Source: JAWXUU01 sp044426045
GTDB lineage: Bacteria; Bacillota; Clostridia; Christensenellales; CAMQZB01
DNA: 14,147 nucleotides
Reading direction: 5' to 3'
Assembly (NCBI GenBank): GCA_044426045.1
Contig: JAWXUX010000025.1
Span: 1-14,147 of the forward strand
Positions 4,346 through 12,552 of the stretch are shown in pieces (within the stretch, counting starts at the first letter, position 1; every line of letters starts with the position of its first letter). The notes under the pieces are model-generated. The model was not told the origin of the DNA, did no database searches, and saw only the letters and a program-made list of their open reading frames with translations. Position numbers and translations under genes: made by a program.

Positions 4346-7300
4346 TTATTTCACGACAATACAGCTATCGTCGAGGCACATTTCTAGTGACAAGAGCAGA
4401 AGCTGAGTGACGGCTATTTTTTTTGGGTGACGGAGTGCTTTGCCTTGGTAGACGATCACGCAACCGCTGTCGCCTTCGTAGTTTTCGAGGATTTCCAGCA
4501 CGCGATCGAGCACTTCTTCTTCGGCGACTTTCAGATAAAGCGTTTTATCAGAATTAGATTTCGCCGTTGCGTTATCGCTTGGTTTGTCGATTTTTTCGTC
4601 GAGTGGCGAGAAGTTATCAACCACAAGTTGGTAGCTGTTGTCTCTGCCGGAAGTCAGCTTGCCTTTTGCGAGCACGCGCGCGTCGGGCATGGCGAGGGTG
4701 TATTTAAGGCGTTCGTATTGGCGTGGGAAAACCACGAATTCAATAACGCCGTAAAGGTCTTCAAGCTTGCCGTGCGCCATTTCCTTGTTGTTTCGCGTCA
4801 TGACTTTTTGAACGTCGAAAAGGATACCGCCCATTGTAACTTCTTTGTCGATAAACGAATTGATGAATTCCTCGTGTTCCTCGTGTTGCTGTTCGGAAAG
4901 TTCAACGCCTTCTTCAGTTTCGGGCGCTTTCAAGAATGAAGTATTGAAAACCCCTTCAAGCTTGTCGCGAATATCGTCAAGCAGATGCCCCGTGATATAA
5001 AGCCCCGCAACTTCTTTTTCAAAAAGCAGTTTCACCGTTGTTTGGAACTCGGGAAGGTCGGGATATTCAATTTCAATTTTCTTTTCTTCGCCAAGGAAGT
5101 CGAACATGTCGATTTGCCCTTGAACTTTATTTTTTTCCGACTTGGAAATAATATCAATCGTGAAATCAAAAACAGCCATCAACTGACTTCTGCGGTGACC
5201 GAAACAATCGAACGCGCCCGCTTTGATAAGCGATTCAATAAGCCGTTTATTTGTGATTTTATTTGTTCTTATAAGGAAATCTTCAAAAGTTTTAAATTCT
5301 CCCAAAGCACGTTCTTTCAAAAGTTCAGCAACGGCGGCTTCACCAACGTTTTTGATACCAGAAAGCCCAAAACGAATGCAGTTGCCTTCCGCCCTGAACC
5401 CAGATTGCGATTTATTGACGTCGGGTTGCAAGATTTTGTAGCCTTTTTCTTTGGCGTAGTTCGTGTATTTAGACACCTCATCCATCTTTGTTATGCGGTT
5501 ATTGAGAACCGAGCAAAGGAATTGGATTGGGTAGTATCTTTTGAGAAGTGCGGTTTGATATGAAACGGTGCCATAAGCTGCGGCGTGGGATTTATTGAAC
5601 GCGTATTTGGCGAAACTTTCCATTTTGTCGAAAACGGTGAGCGCAACTTCTGCGGAAATGCCTTTGCGAAGCGCACCTTCAATTTCGATAGTGTCATCTT
5701 CCGCCACCTTGCCTTCAACGAAATATTTGCGGTGCAAATCCATTTCGTATGCTTTTTTCTTACTCATCGCACGGCGAATGATATCGGCTTGACCAAGCGA
5801 ATATCCCGCCATGACTTGCACGATTTGCATAACTTGTTCTTGATAAACAATAACGCCATATGACGGCTCAAGAATTGAAACAAGGCATGGATGGTCATAT
5901 TTCACGCCACGCGGATTTTGCTTGCCCTTGATATATTCAGGGATATAATCCATTGGACCTGGGCGATAAAGGGAAATCCCTGCAATGATATCTTCCATGC
6001 AGGTTGGGCGGAGGTCGCGCATGAACTTCTTCATCCCTGGCGATTCAAGCTGAAAAACAGCGTCGGTTTCGCCACTGCCGATAAGGTCATAAACATTTTG
6101 GTCGGTGTCGCCAAGCTCGTCAAAATCCACGTCGATATCGAGATCTTCCTTGATATACGTCACGGCTTTTTTGATATCGGTGAGGGTGTTCAGCCCCAAA
6201 AAGTCCATTTTGAGCAGTCCCAAACGCTCGCAAGTCACCATTGTGAACTGCGTTGTTGTGTCATCTTTGGCGCGCGAGATTGGCACGAAATCGGAAATGA
6301 CTTCTTTGCAAATGATAACCCCCGCGGCGTGCATACCCGTCGATTTTGGCATGCCTTCCATTTCGATTGCCATATTGATAACCTTGTGAAGCGTTTCGTC
6401 GGAATCATAAAGTTCGCGAAGCTCGGTAACGTTCAGTTTTGGGTCGATATAGGCTTTGTCGTCCTTTTCTTTTTGGGCGTGGAATTTTCCATATTTGGCA
6501 TAAAAGTCTTCCGAACTTTCGTATTCGGGAAAATCCGCGATAGTGTAGTGCTTTGCAAGTTTATTATCAGGATCAGGCACGTTTTCAAGGCGTACTTTTA
6601 TATATTGGAAATCATTTTCCGTTTTTTCGTTCTTGGCTTTGAGTTTTTCTTGTCCTGAAAAGTCAGTTTTGAAGATTTTTTTCAGTGAAACTTTCAAGGC
6701 AGGGTTTGACGGAATAAGTTTTGTGAGTTTATTGACATCAGCAAAAGGCACGTCAAACACGCGGGCAACGTCTTTCAAGGCGGCACGCGGTGCGAGTGTT
6801 CCAAAAGTTATGATTTGCGAAACGTTTGAAGCGCCGTATTTATTCACAACGTACTGCACAACCTCGCCACGGCGTTCTGTGCAAAAGTCGATATCAAAAT
6901 CGGGCATAGAAACACGGTCAGGATTCAAGAAACGCTCGAAAAGAAGCGCGAATCTGAGTGGGTCAACGTTTGTTATTCCAACGGCATAAGCAATGATACT
7001 GCCAACACCCGAGCCACGCCCATATCCAACGGGGATATCGTTTTCGCGTGCATAGTTGATAAAGTCCCAAACGATGAGATAATAATCCACAAAACCCATT
7101 GTTGAAATGATTTTTAGTTCATAATTGGTGCGATCGCGAATTTCTTGCGTGATTTCTTTGTATCTTGATTTCAAGCCTTTTTCGATAAGGTCAGAAAAGA
7201 AGTCGTACGGCGTTTGACCATTATCTGGGTAGTATTTTGGAATAAGATCCATGCCGTATTCCATAACCAAATTGCATTTATCCGCCACTTCCTGCGTGTT

Positions 7301-8074
7301 TGCGATTGATTCTGGGATATACGGGAAAACTTCAAGCATTTCCTCTTCCGTTTTGAAATAAAATTGGTCGGAAGAAAAACGCATGCGGTTATCGTCTTTC
7401 AACGTTTTGCCCGTTTGCATGCAAAGCAGAACGTCGTGCATTTCGGCGTCCTCTTTATCGATATAATGAACGTCGTTTGTTGCGACAACTTTAAGATCGT
7501 TTTCTTTTGCTAGCTTTATAAGAAGCGGATTTGTGCTTCGTTGCTCTTCGATACCGTGATCTTGAATTTCCACGTAGAGATCATCCCCAAAAAGCGATTT
7601 CAGCTCTTTCAGATATTCGTCGGCTTTTTTATATTGACCTTGCAACAAAAATTGCGGAATTCGACCGCCAAGACAAGCGGTGAGGCAAACAACTCCTTCG
7701 CAGTGTTTTGACAAAAGTTTCATGTCAATTCGTGGTTTATAATAGTAACCTTCGGTGAACGCGAGCGAGTCGAGTTTCACGAGGTTCAGATATCCAGTTT
7801 GGTTTTTCGCAAGCAAAACAAGATGTTCAAATTCCTTGTTCGCACCACCGCGCGCGTGCATGTCACTGCAAACATAAAATTCGCAACCGACAATCGGCTT
7901 TATTCCCGCCTTGTCGCAAGCATCGCAAAAATCCACCGTGCCATACATAACACCGTGGTCGGTGAGCGCAAGAGAAGTCATGCCAAGCTTTACCGCTTTT
8001 GCAACCATCTTGTCAATTCGAGCCGCCCCGTCAAGTATTGAATATTGTGAGTGAGTGTGAAGATGTGTGAACAT
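4346..8074 (-). CDS. dnaE: DNA polymerase III subunit alpha (DnaE)
   Basis: The 1242-aa product catalyses template-directed DNA synthesis in the replisome. The order is that of DnaE. An N-terminal PHP domain (about 1-210) has apparently intact metal ligands: H6/H8, H40, E65, H84, C134, D201/H203. The polymerase core has YGRGSGVGS (351-359), the catalytic Asp pair in PDFDIDF (391-397) and a third Asp in KMDFLGLNT (D624). FNKSHAAAYG follows further on, and then an OB domain at about 1078-1157. Residues about 468-548 form an extra, charged segment between KLIPSNP and ELRELYDSDE that common DnaEs bridge with a few residues. The ATG at 8074 is preceded by AAGGA six to seven bases upstream and starts the conserved FTHLHTHS; an in-frame ATG at 8131 would only add an unconserved Lys/Asn-rich tail. 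No PolC-type exonuclease is inserted. Confidence 0.97.
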   Translation of the reverse strand: MFTHLHTHSQYSILDGAARIDKMVAKAVKLGMTSLALTDHGVMYGTVDFCDACDKAGIKPIVGCEFYVCSDMHARGGANKEFEHLVLLAKNQTGYLNLVKLDSLAFTEGYYYKPRIDMKLLSKHCEGVVCLTACLGGRIPQFLLQGQYKKADEYLKELKSLFGDDLYVEIQDHGIEEQRSTNPLLIKLAKENDLKVVATNDVHYIDKEDAEMHDVLLCMQTGKTLKDDNRMRFSSDQFYFKTEEEMLEVFPYIPESIANTQEVADKCNLVMEYGMDLIPKYYPDNGQTPYDFFSDLIEKGLKSRYKEITQEIRDRTNYELKIISTMGFVDYYLIVWDFINYARENDIPVGYGRGSGVGSIIAYAVGITNVDPLRFALLFERFLNPDRVSMPDFDIDFCTERRGEVVQYVVNKYGASNVSQIITFGTLAPRAALKDVARVFDVPFADVNKLTKLIPSNPALKVSLKKIFKTDFSGQEKLKAKNEKTENDFQYIKVRLENVPDPDNKLAKHYTIADFPEYESSEDFYAKYGKFHAQKEKDDKAYIDPKLNVTELRELYDSDETLHKVINMAIEMEGMPKSTGMHAAGVIICKEVISDFVPISRAKDDTTTQFTMVTCERLGLLKMDFLGLNTLTDIKKAVTYIKEDLDIDVDFDELGDTDQNVYDLIGSGETDAVFQLESPGMKKFMRDLRPTCMEDIIAGISLYRPGPMDYIPEYIKGKQNPRGVKYDHPCLVSILEPSYGVIVYQEQVMQIVQVMAGYSLGQADIIRRAMSKKKAYEMDLHRKYFVEGKVAEDDTIEIEGALRKGISAEVALTVFDKMESFAKYAFNKSHAAAYGTVSYQTALLKRYYPIQFLCSVLNNRITKMDEVSKYTNYAKEKGYKILQPDVNKSQSGFRAEGNCIRFGLSGIKNVGEAAVAELLKERALGEFKTFEDFLIRTNKITNKRLIESLIKAGAFDCFGHRRSQLMAVFDFTIDIISKSEKNKVQGQIDMFDFLGEEKKIEIEYPDLPEFQTTVKLLFEKEVAGLYITGHLLDDIRDKLEGVFNTSFLKAPETEEGVELSEQQHEEHEEFINSFIDKEVTMGGILFDVQKVMTRNNKEMAHGKLEDLYGVIEFVVFPRQYERLKYTLAMPDARVLAKGKLTSGRDNSYQLVVDNFSPLDEKIDKPSDNATAKSNSDKTLYLKVAEEEVLDRVLEILENYEGDSGCVIVYQGKALRHPKKIAVTQLLLLSLEMCLDDSCIVVK

Positions 8075-8121
8075 GTTGTTTCCTTTTTTGTTTTGGTTTT
8101 TATGGTTTTGATTACCTTTAT

Positions 8122-8150
8122 ATTTTAGCAAACTTTTTGGGGAAAAGCAA
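8122..8150 (-). promoter_or_regulatory. Probable dnaE promoter
   Basis: On the minus strand TTGCTT (8150-8145), a 17-base spacer and TAAAAT (8127-8122) lie about 50 bases before the dnaE start. The promoter is only eight bases from the edge of the heptad-ended element, which therefore inserted, or lies, just behind it without disrupting it. Confidence 0.6.
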
Positions 8151-8273
8151 GTTAAAAAGGTGAAAGGTGAAAGGTGAAAGGTGAAAGGTGTGGTAAAGCA
8201 CTCGGCTTTGCCTCGTGCGTGCTATTTTAATTTTGAATTAACTGCTGCCAATGCCAAAAGTTGCAACCAATGT

Positions 8274-8441
8274 GTAGGGGAGCACCCATGTGTGCTCCCG
8301 CGAATGTTGGGTTCTTCTGGACTACTAGCAAAAAAGCATACGCATTTTTTATGGATTTTTAATTGGCTTAGTGTTTGGTTTTGATAAAAGCTCTCGCTTT
8401 TTTAGTTTCGTCCACGGGAGCACACATGGGTGCTCCCCTAC
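8274..8441. repeat. REP-pair (BIME-like) element, copy 3, diverged
   Basis: The left REP (8274-8302) is identical to the left ends of the two 160-bp elements. The right REP (8415-8441) is its inverted copy: on the other strand GTAG, stem GGGAGCAC/GTGCTCCC and loop CCATGT. The pair again has both GTAG feet on the outside, over 168 bp. The interior is unrelated to copies 1 and 2 and includes a weak hairpin AAAAGC/GCTTTT with T-run (8386-8403). Confidence 0.7.
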
Positions 8442-8464
8442 ATATTTTAATATCACCCACCGTT

Positions 8465-8503
8465 CAAAGTTGCAACCTGTGCTCCCGCGGGCGTTGGGTT
8501 CTT
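8465..8503. repeat. Duplicated half REP with shared flanks
   Basis: AAAGTTGCAACC, then TGTGCTCCCGCG, then GTTGGGTTCTT repeats the context of the REP at 8257-8315, but about 20 bases covering the GTAG foot and first stem arm are missing. Direct duplication followed by deletion is the simplest reading. Confidence 0.55.
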
Positions 8504-8620
8504 AATTTTCGAAACTATAAAATCCGCCGCTTTTTTATTTTCCGTTTATATTGATATTGTAGAATTTTGTTGTAAATTTTAGATAAAATATAAAATATAG
8601 AATGTATAGTTCAAATTTTG

Positions 8621-8649
8621 TTGCGAAAAGTAACAAATAATGGTAAAAT
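8621..8649 (+). promoter_or_regulatory. Possible promoter reading toward ftsH
   Basis: TTGCGA (8621-8626), a 17-base spacer and TAAAAT (8644-8649) lie in the AT-rich part of the heptad-ended element, about 200 bases before ftsH. If it is used, ftsH is transcribed from inside the element, with the right terminal repeat in its leader. AT-rich sequence gives chance matches, so this is weak. Confidence 0.35.
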
Positions 8650-8788
8650 AAAATGAAGTACTTTATTATAAGGTAAGGTTAATTGTAAAATCTGAAAAAA
8701 ATAGTATGCACGAGTGAAACGAGTGCTTTACCACACTTTTCACCTTTCACCTTTCACCTTTCACCTTTCACTTTAAGTACACTTACAA

Positions 8789-8810
8789 ATAAGCGAAAAC
8801 CATCGCTTAT
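8789..8810 (+). promoter_or_regulatory. Palindrome in the ftsH leader
   Basis: ATAAGCG (8789-8795) and CGCTTAT (8804-8810) form a perfect 7-bp inverted repeat with an eight-base loop, about 40 bases before the ftsH start. No T-run follows. It could be an operator or an mRNA leader hairpin. It is not the CIRCE element. Confidence 0.35.
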
Positions 8811-8851
8811 ACCACCAAAACTATAACTAGAAAAAAATGGAGGGTCTCTCT

Positions 8852-10918
8852 TTGAAAAATAATAAAGGATTTTACGTAACCGTCTTAATAATCTTGGTTG
8901 CTGTTATGTTGCTTTCATCATACGGCGGGGATTTGTTTGGCACAAGCCCGACAGAGGTTGAATATACTGAGTTTGTTCAGCTTGTTAAAGACGGGGATAT
9001 TGTCAGCGTTTATGTGGACGGTGACTACGACATTTATGGCTACACAGCAGCATCTTCGACAACCGCGGCTTATAGCTCGGTGATTTCATCGCGACTATTT
9101 TTCGACACGGATTTCAAGGATACAGCAACTGGCGAATATATCGTTACAATAGAATATTCTAATCCAAACGACGGTGCATGGCTCACAAGCATGCTTCCAA
9201 CAATCATCATGCTTGTTATGGGCGGTTTTTTGATTTATTTCATGTTCCGCACAACTCAAGGTGGCGGTGCTGCAGGAATGGGCAAACCACGTGCGAAAGT
9301 GCAAGAAAACTGCAAAGTCAGATTCACTGATGTTGCGGGCGCTGAAGAAGAAAAAGAAGAGCTGAAAGAAATCGTGGAATTTTTGAAACGTCCAAAAGAT
9401 TTCTCGGGTCTCGGTGCGAAAATACCAAAAGGCGTTTTGCTTGTTGGACCTCCGGGAACTGGTAAAACTCTTTTCGCAAAAGCGGTTGCCGGCGAAGCAA
9501 ACGTGCCGTTTTTCTCGATTTCAGGTTCTGATTTCGTGGAAATGTATGTCGGCGTGGGTGCAAAACGTGTTCGTGAACTGTTTGACCAAGCAAAGAAAAA
9601 CATGCCTTGTATCGTCTTTATCGACGAAATCGACGCCGTTGGTCGCCAACGTGGCGCTGGTATGGGTGGCGGAAATGACGAACGTGAACAAACATTGAAC
9701 CAACTTTTGGTTGAAATGGACGGCTTCAACGAAAACATGCAAATCGTTATCATTGCGGCAACTAACCGTTCTGACGTTCTTGACCCTGCGCTTATGCGTC
9801 CAGGTCGTTTCGACAGACAAATCGTCGTTAATCGCCCTGACGTTCGCGGAAGGGAAGCGATTTTCAAGGTTCACGCAAGAAATAAACCGCTTGCAGATGA
9901 CGTTTCTTTCAAGCATTTGGCAAGAATCACGTCTGGTTGCACGGGTGCGGATATTGCGAACCTTTTGAACGAAGCGGCAATCCTTGCAACGCGTAAAAAC
10001 CAAAAAACAATCACTATGGCGGATATCAACGAGGCAATCAACAAGGTGTTTATTGGACCTCAAAAGAAATCGCGCATAATAACTGCATATGACAAACGTA
10101 TCACAGCATATCACGAGGCGGGGCATGCTATTCTTGCAATGGCAATCGCGGGCAACGATCCTGTGCACGAAGTTTCTATCATCCCACGCGGAATGGCTGC
10201 GGGCTACACAATGACGCGTCCTGATTGCGACGATAGCCACGTTTCTAAATCTAAACTTCTCGCGGGCATTGTGATGACGCTTGGCGGAAGAGCGGCAGAG
10301 CAAGTTGTTATTCAAGATATTTGCACCGGTGCAAGCAGTGATTTGCAACACGCAACGGAAACTGCGCACGCAATGGTTTGCGAATGGGGCATGAGCGATA
10401 AAGTCGGGCTAATAAACCTTGGCGGTTCGCAAGAAGTGTTCCTTGGCAGGGACTATCAAAACAGAACGTCATATTCTGAAGAGCTCGCGTCTATGGTGGA
10501 TGCGGAAATCAGAAAAATTCTCGACGATTGCTATAAAATCGCGGTTGACACGCTAACTGAAAAGAAAAACGTGCTTCACAACATGGCAAGGCTTCTTATC
10601 GAACGCGAAACTATTTTCGAAGAAGAAGTTAAAATGTTGATGGATGAAAAACCTTACGAGGATTTCGACGCGTTCTATAAAAATCAAGCGCAAAAAGTCA
10701 AAGAAAACATCATCGTGGAACAACCACAAGTGATTTCACCTGACGAGATTAAGGCTGATCCTGAAGTTATCAAGCAATTTGAAGAAACAATCTCAAAAAT
10801 TTCAGGGGTAGACGTGAAAGTTGAACCAGCAACGCCAGTGGTGCCAGTTGAAACTGTTGAAACTGCGGAAGCGGTTGAAACGGCGGAAACTGATAAAAGC
10901 GAAACTGAAGAAAAATAA
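8852..10918 (+). CDS. ftsH: ATP-dependent zinc metalloprotease FtsH
   Basis: The 688-aa membrane protease extracts and degrades membrane and regulatory proteins. The sequence shows TM1 (about 7-24), an extracytoplasmic segment, TM2 (about 111-132), a Gly-rich linker and an AAA domain. The AAA domain has Walker A GPPGTGKT (199-206), Walker B IVFIDEID (254-261) and RPGRFD of the second region of homology (316-321). The M41 peptidase follows, with HEAGH (421-425) and the third zinc ligand Asp497 in TGASSD. The pore motif reads MYVGVGA, with Tyr where Phe is usual. The C-terminus is an acidic tail rich in VET/AET repeats. TTG at 8852 is the likely start: GGAGGG lies seven bases before it, while the in-frame ATG at 8837 has no ribosome binding site and overlaps GGAGGG. 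It is divergent from dnaE; terminators follow. Confidence 0.96.
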   Translation: MKNNKGFYVTVLIILVAVMLLSSYGGDLFGTSPTEVEYTEFVQLVKDGDIVSVYVDGDYDIYGYTAASSTTAAYSSVISSRLFFDTDFKDTATGEYIVTIEYSNPNDGAWLTSMLPTIIMLVMGGFLIYFMFRTTQGGGAAGMGKPRAKVQENCKVRFTDVAGAEEEKEELKEIVEFLKRPKDFSGLGAKIPKGVLLVGPPGTGKTLFAKAVAGEANVPFFSISGSDFVEMYVGVGAKRVRELFDQAKKNMPCIVFIDEIDAVGRQRGAGMGGGNDEREQTLNQLLVEMDGFNENMQIVIIAATNRSDVLDPALMRPGRFDRQIVVNRPDVRGREAIFKVHARNKPLADDVSFKHLARITSGCTGADIANLLNEAAILATRKNQKTITMADINEAINKVFIGPQKKSRIITAYDKRITAYHEAGHAILAMAIAGNDPVHEVSIIPRGMAAGYTMTRPDCDDSHVSKSKLLAGIVMTLGGRAAEQVVIQDICTGASSDLQHATETAHAMVCEWGMSDKVGLINLGGSQEVFLGRDYQNRTSYSEELASMVDAEIRKILDDCYKIAVDTLTEKKNVLHNMARLLIERETIFEEEVKMLMDEKPYEDFDAFYKNQAQKVKENIIVEQPQVISPDEIKADPEVIKQFEETISKISGVDVKVEPATPVVPVETVETAEAVETAETDKSETEEK

Positions 10919-10943
10919 CTTGCTATGCGAGTTTAAGAAAAAT

Positions 10944-10977
10944 AAAAGCGAAAGAATTTTCTTTCGCTTTTTGTTTT
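10944..10977 (+). terminator. ftsH terminator
   Basis: AAAAGCGAAAG (10944-10954) pairs perfectly with CTTTCGCTTTT (10961-10971), followed by TTGTTTTT. It lies 25 bases after the ftsH stop. Confidence 0.9.
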
Positions 10978-10995
10978 TAATTTAATATCGAAACT

Positions 10996-11026
10996 AACCA
11001 CTGATTTTTATCGGTGGTTTTATTTT
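10996..11026 (+). terminator. Second terminator behind ftsH
   Basis: AACCACTGA (10996-11004) pairs with TCGGTGGTT (11011-11019), with one T-G pair, and is followed by TTATTTT. Placed 20 bases after the first terminator, it likely separates ftsH from the transporter operon. The remaining sequence to 11160 is T/G-rich and shows no clean promoter. Confidence 0.72.
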
Positions 11027-11160
11027 ATTATAATCGGAAATTTCACATAAAAATTTTGTAAAAGCGAAAAATAAGGGGAGAGATAATTTGTTATTTTGGG
11101 GGCGATTTTTGGGTGGTTTTTTAATTTATTTTTGGTTGGTTTTTGCCTTATATATATAGT

Positions 11161-12552
11161 ATGCACAAAAATGTCGAAAAGTGGGGTGGAAATGTGGATA
11201 AAGTTTGCGGGAAAAAATCGGAAAAACTTGGGAGCGGGAATTTATATTTGCAGATTTTGAAAATTGCCTTGCCCGCGATTCTTTCCATGCTTGTGGTTTC
11301 GTTTTATTCAATCTGCGACACCTATTTTCTTGGCAGGCTTGGAATTCTTTCTTGTGGCGGGGTTTGCTATCCTGCGGTTGCGGCGATTCAAGGGGTGGCG
11401 ATGACTTTTGCGTTTGGGTCGGCAAACAACATTTCTCGTGCGATTGGTGCGAGCGAAATTGAAAGCGCGAAAGAATATTTTTTCTCGGGATTTGCAAGTT
11501 CAGTTCTTTGCGGAGTGCTTATCGGCGGTCTTGTTGGGATTTTCTCGCCCGCGATTGTGGCTGTTTGCGGTGGCGGAAGCGAGGCTTCGGAGATTTCTGG
11601 CTATCTTGCGGTTCAAGGGTTTTCTTTTGTGATTTTTGCGGTATATTTTTATTTTTCCGCCGTGCTCAGAAGTGCGGGGCGTGCGGGGGTTGTGTTTTTT
11701 GCGTGCGTTGTTGGGCTAGCGTGCAATTTTGGGTTGAATTATATTTCGGTTGAGTTTTTGGATTTTGGGGTGAGCGGAGTTGCTTTTGCGACGTGTTTTT
11801 CGCAAGTTTTGGCGGGCGCGATTTTATTTTTCGCGGTTTTGAAAAGCGAAATTGCGAGTTTTGATTTTTTATATTTCAGTTTTTCTGCGGTTTTTCGCAT
11901 CGCCACACTCGGCGGTTCGTCATTTTTTCGTCAGCTGATGGGTGGGCTTTCGGCGCTTGCCCTCAATTTTGTGTGCGTGAAAATTGGTGGCGAGCTTCTT
12001 GCGGGTGCGACGGTTGCCTCTCGCGTTTCGGTGTTGATGTTTTCCGTTGCGCTTGGGCTTGGGCAGGGCATGCAACCCGTGATGGCGTATTATTTTGGCG
12101 GTGGCAACAAAGAAAAGGCGAGAAGTGCTTTTGTTTTCACGGCGATTTGTGGGGTTATTTTGGGGGTTGTGATTGGGGTTGTGCAATGTACTTTCGCGGT
12201 GGAAATTGCCTCGCTGATTGGCGGTGAGAACGCGGGTGCGGTTGCGGTCGCGGTGAAAATCATTCGCGTTTCGGCATTTTCTGTTGCGTTTTCTTTTGCC
12301 CTTGTGATAATCAACATGGCGTTTCAGGCGGTGGGGAAAAAGTTTATCAATATTTTGCTGTCGGTTTTGCGACAAGGCGTGATTTTTATTCCCGCGATTT
12401 TCCTGCTTGGGAATTTATTTGGGGAAAACGGCGTGGTTATATCTCATGCGGTCAGTGATATTCTCGCGTGCGCCGTCGCGATTTTTCTTGCGAGTATAAA
12501 ACTTTTCAAGTGGAGCATAATCAAGAAAAACAAAACAGGAGAACCAACATGA
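11161..12552 (+). CDS. MATE-family multidrug/cation antiporter
   Basis: The product is about 463 aa, highly hydrophobic, with roughly twelve TM segments. It opens with the family's typical LGSGNLYLQILKIALPAI and a YSICDTYFLGRLG segment in the first helices. A second, similar half begins near residue 240 (FRIATLGGSSFFRQLMGG), matching the two-bundle MATE fold. It should export cationic or other small compounds in exchange for Na+ or H+; the substrate is unknown. The start is uncertain: ATG at 11161 has no clear ribosome binding site, and GTG at 11194, after GGGGTGG, is an alternative. The coding strand is strongly G/T-rich, unlike ftsH, which fits a weakly expressed membrane protein. Its stop overlaps the start of the lipoprotein gene (ATGA). 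Confidence 0.88.
   Translation: MHKNVEKWGGNVDKVCGKKSEKLGSGNLYLQILKIALPAILSMLVVSFYSICDTYFLGRLGILSCGGVCYPAVAAIQGVAMTFAFGSANNISRAIGASEIESAKEYFFSGFASSVLCGVLIGGLVGIFSPAIVAVCGGGSEASEISGYLAVQGFSFVIFAVYFYFSAVLRSAGRAGVVFFACVVGLACNFGLNYISVEFLDFGVSGVAFATCFSQVLAGAILFFAVLKSEIASFDFLYFSFSAVFRIATLGGSSFFRQLMGGLSALALNFVCVKIGGELLAGATVASRVSVLMFSVALGLGQGMQPVMAYYFGGGNKEKARSAFVFTAICGVILGVVIGVVQCTFAVEIASLIGGENAGAVAVAVKIIRVSAFSVAFSFALVIINMAFQAVGKKFINILLSVLRQGVIFIPAIFLLGNLFGENGVVISHAVSDILACAVAIFLASIKLFKWSIIKKNKTGEPT

Larger units (their letters stand above)
8159..8772. mobile_element. Heptad-ended inverted-repeat element, copy 1 (614 bp, non-coding)
   Basis: The left end (8159-8218) is four exact GGTGAAA heptads followed by GGTGTGGTAAAGCAC and an imperfect GCAC...GTGC palindrome. 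The right end (8708-8772) is the reverse complement of the same arrangement: GCACGAG...GAGTGC, TTTACCACAC, then four TTTCACC heptads plus one degenerate heptad. The ends match closely over about 60 bp. The 489-bp interior has no gene but contains a REP pair (8274-8441), a half REP and an AT-rich part with a possible promoter. This is the structure of a MITE-like, non-autonomous element. No transposase is present. A short TTA/TTAA occurs near both edges, but a target duplication is not convincing. Confidence 0.68.

Noticed and set aside
4427..6658. Several long plus-strand open frames opposite dnaE
   Set aside because: They lie antisense to an intact, well-conserved dnaE and show no protein family features. 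They reflect the codon composition of dnaE.
8159..8772. CRISPR array
   Set aside because: The heptads are directly tandem without spacers, and the larger repeats are inverted rather than regularly spaced.
9256..10369. Long minus-strand open frames opposite ftsH
   Set aside because: They are antisense shadows of the conserved FtsH AAA and protease domains, with no start sites or domain features.
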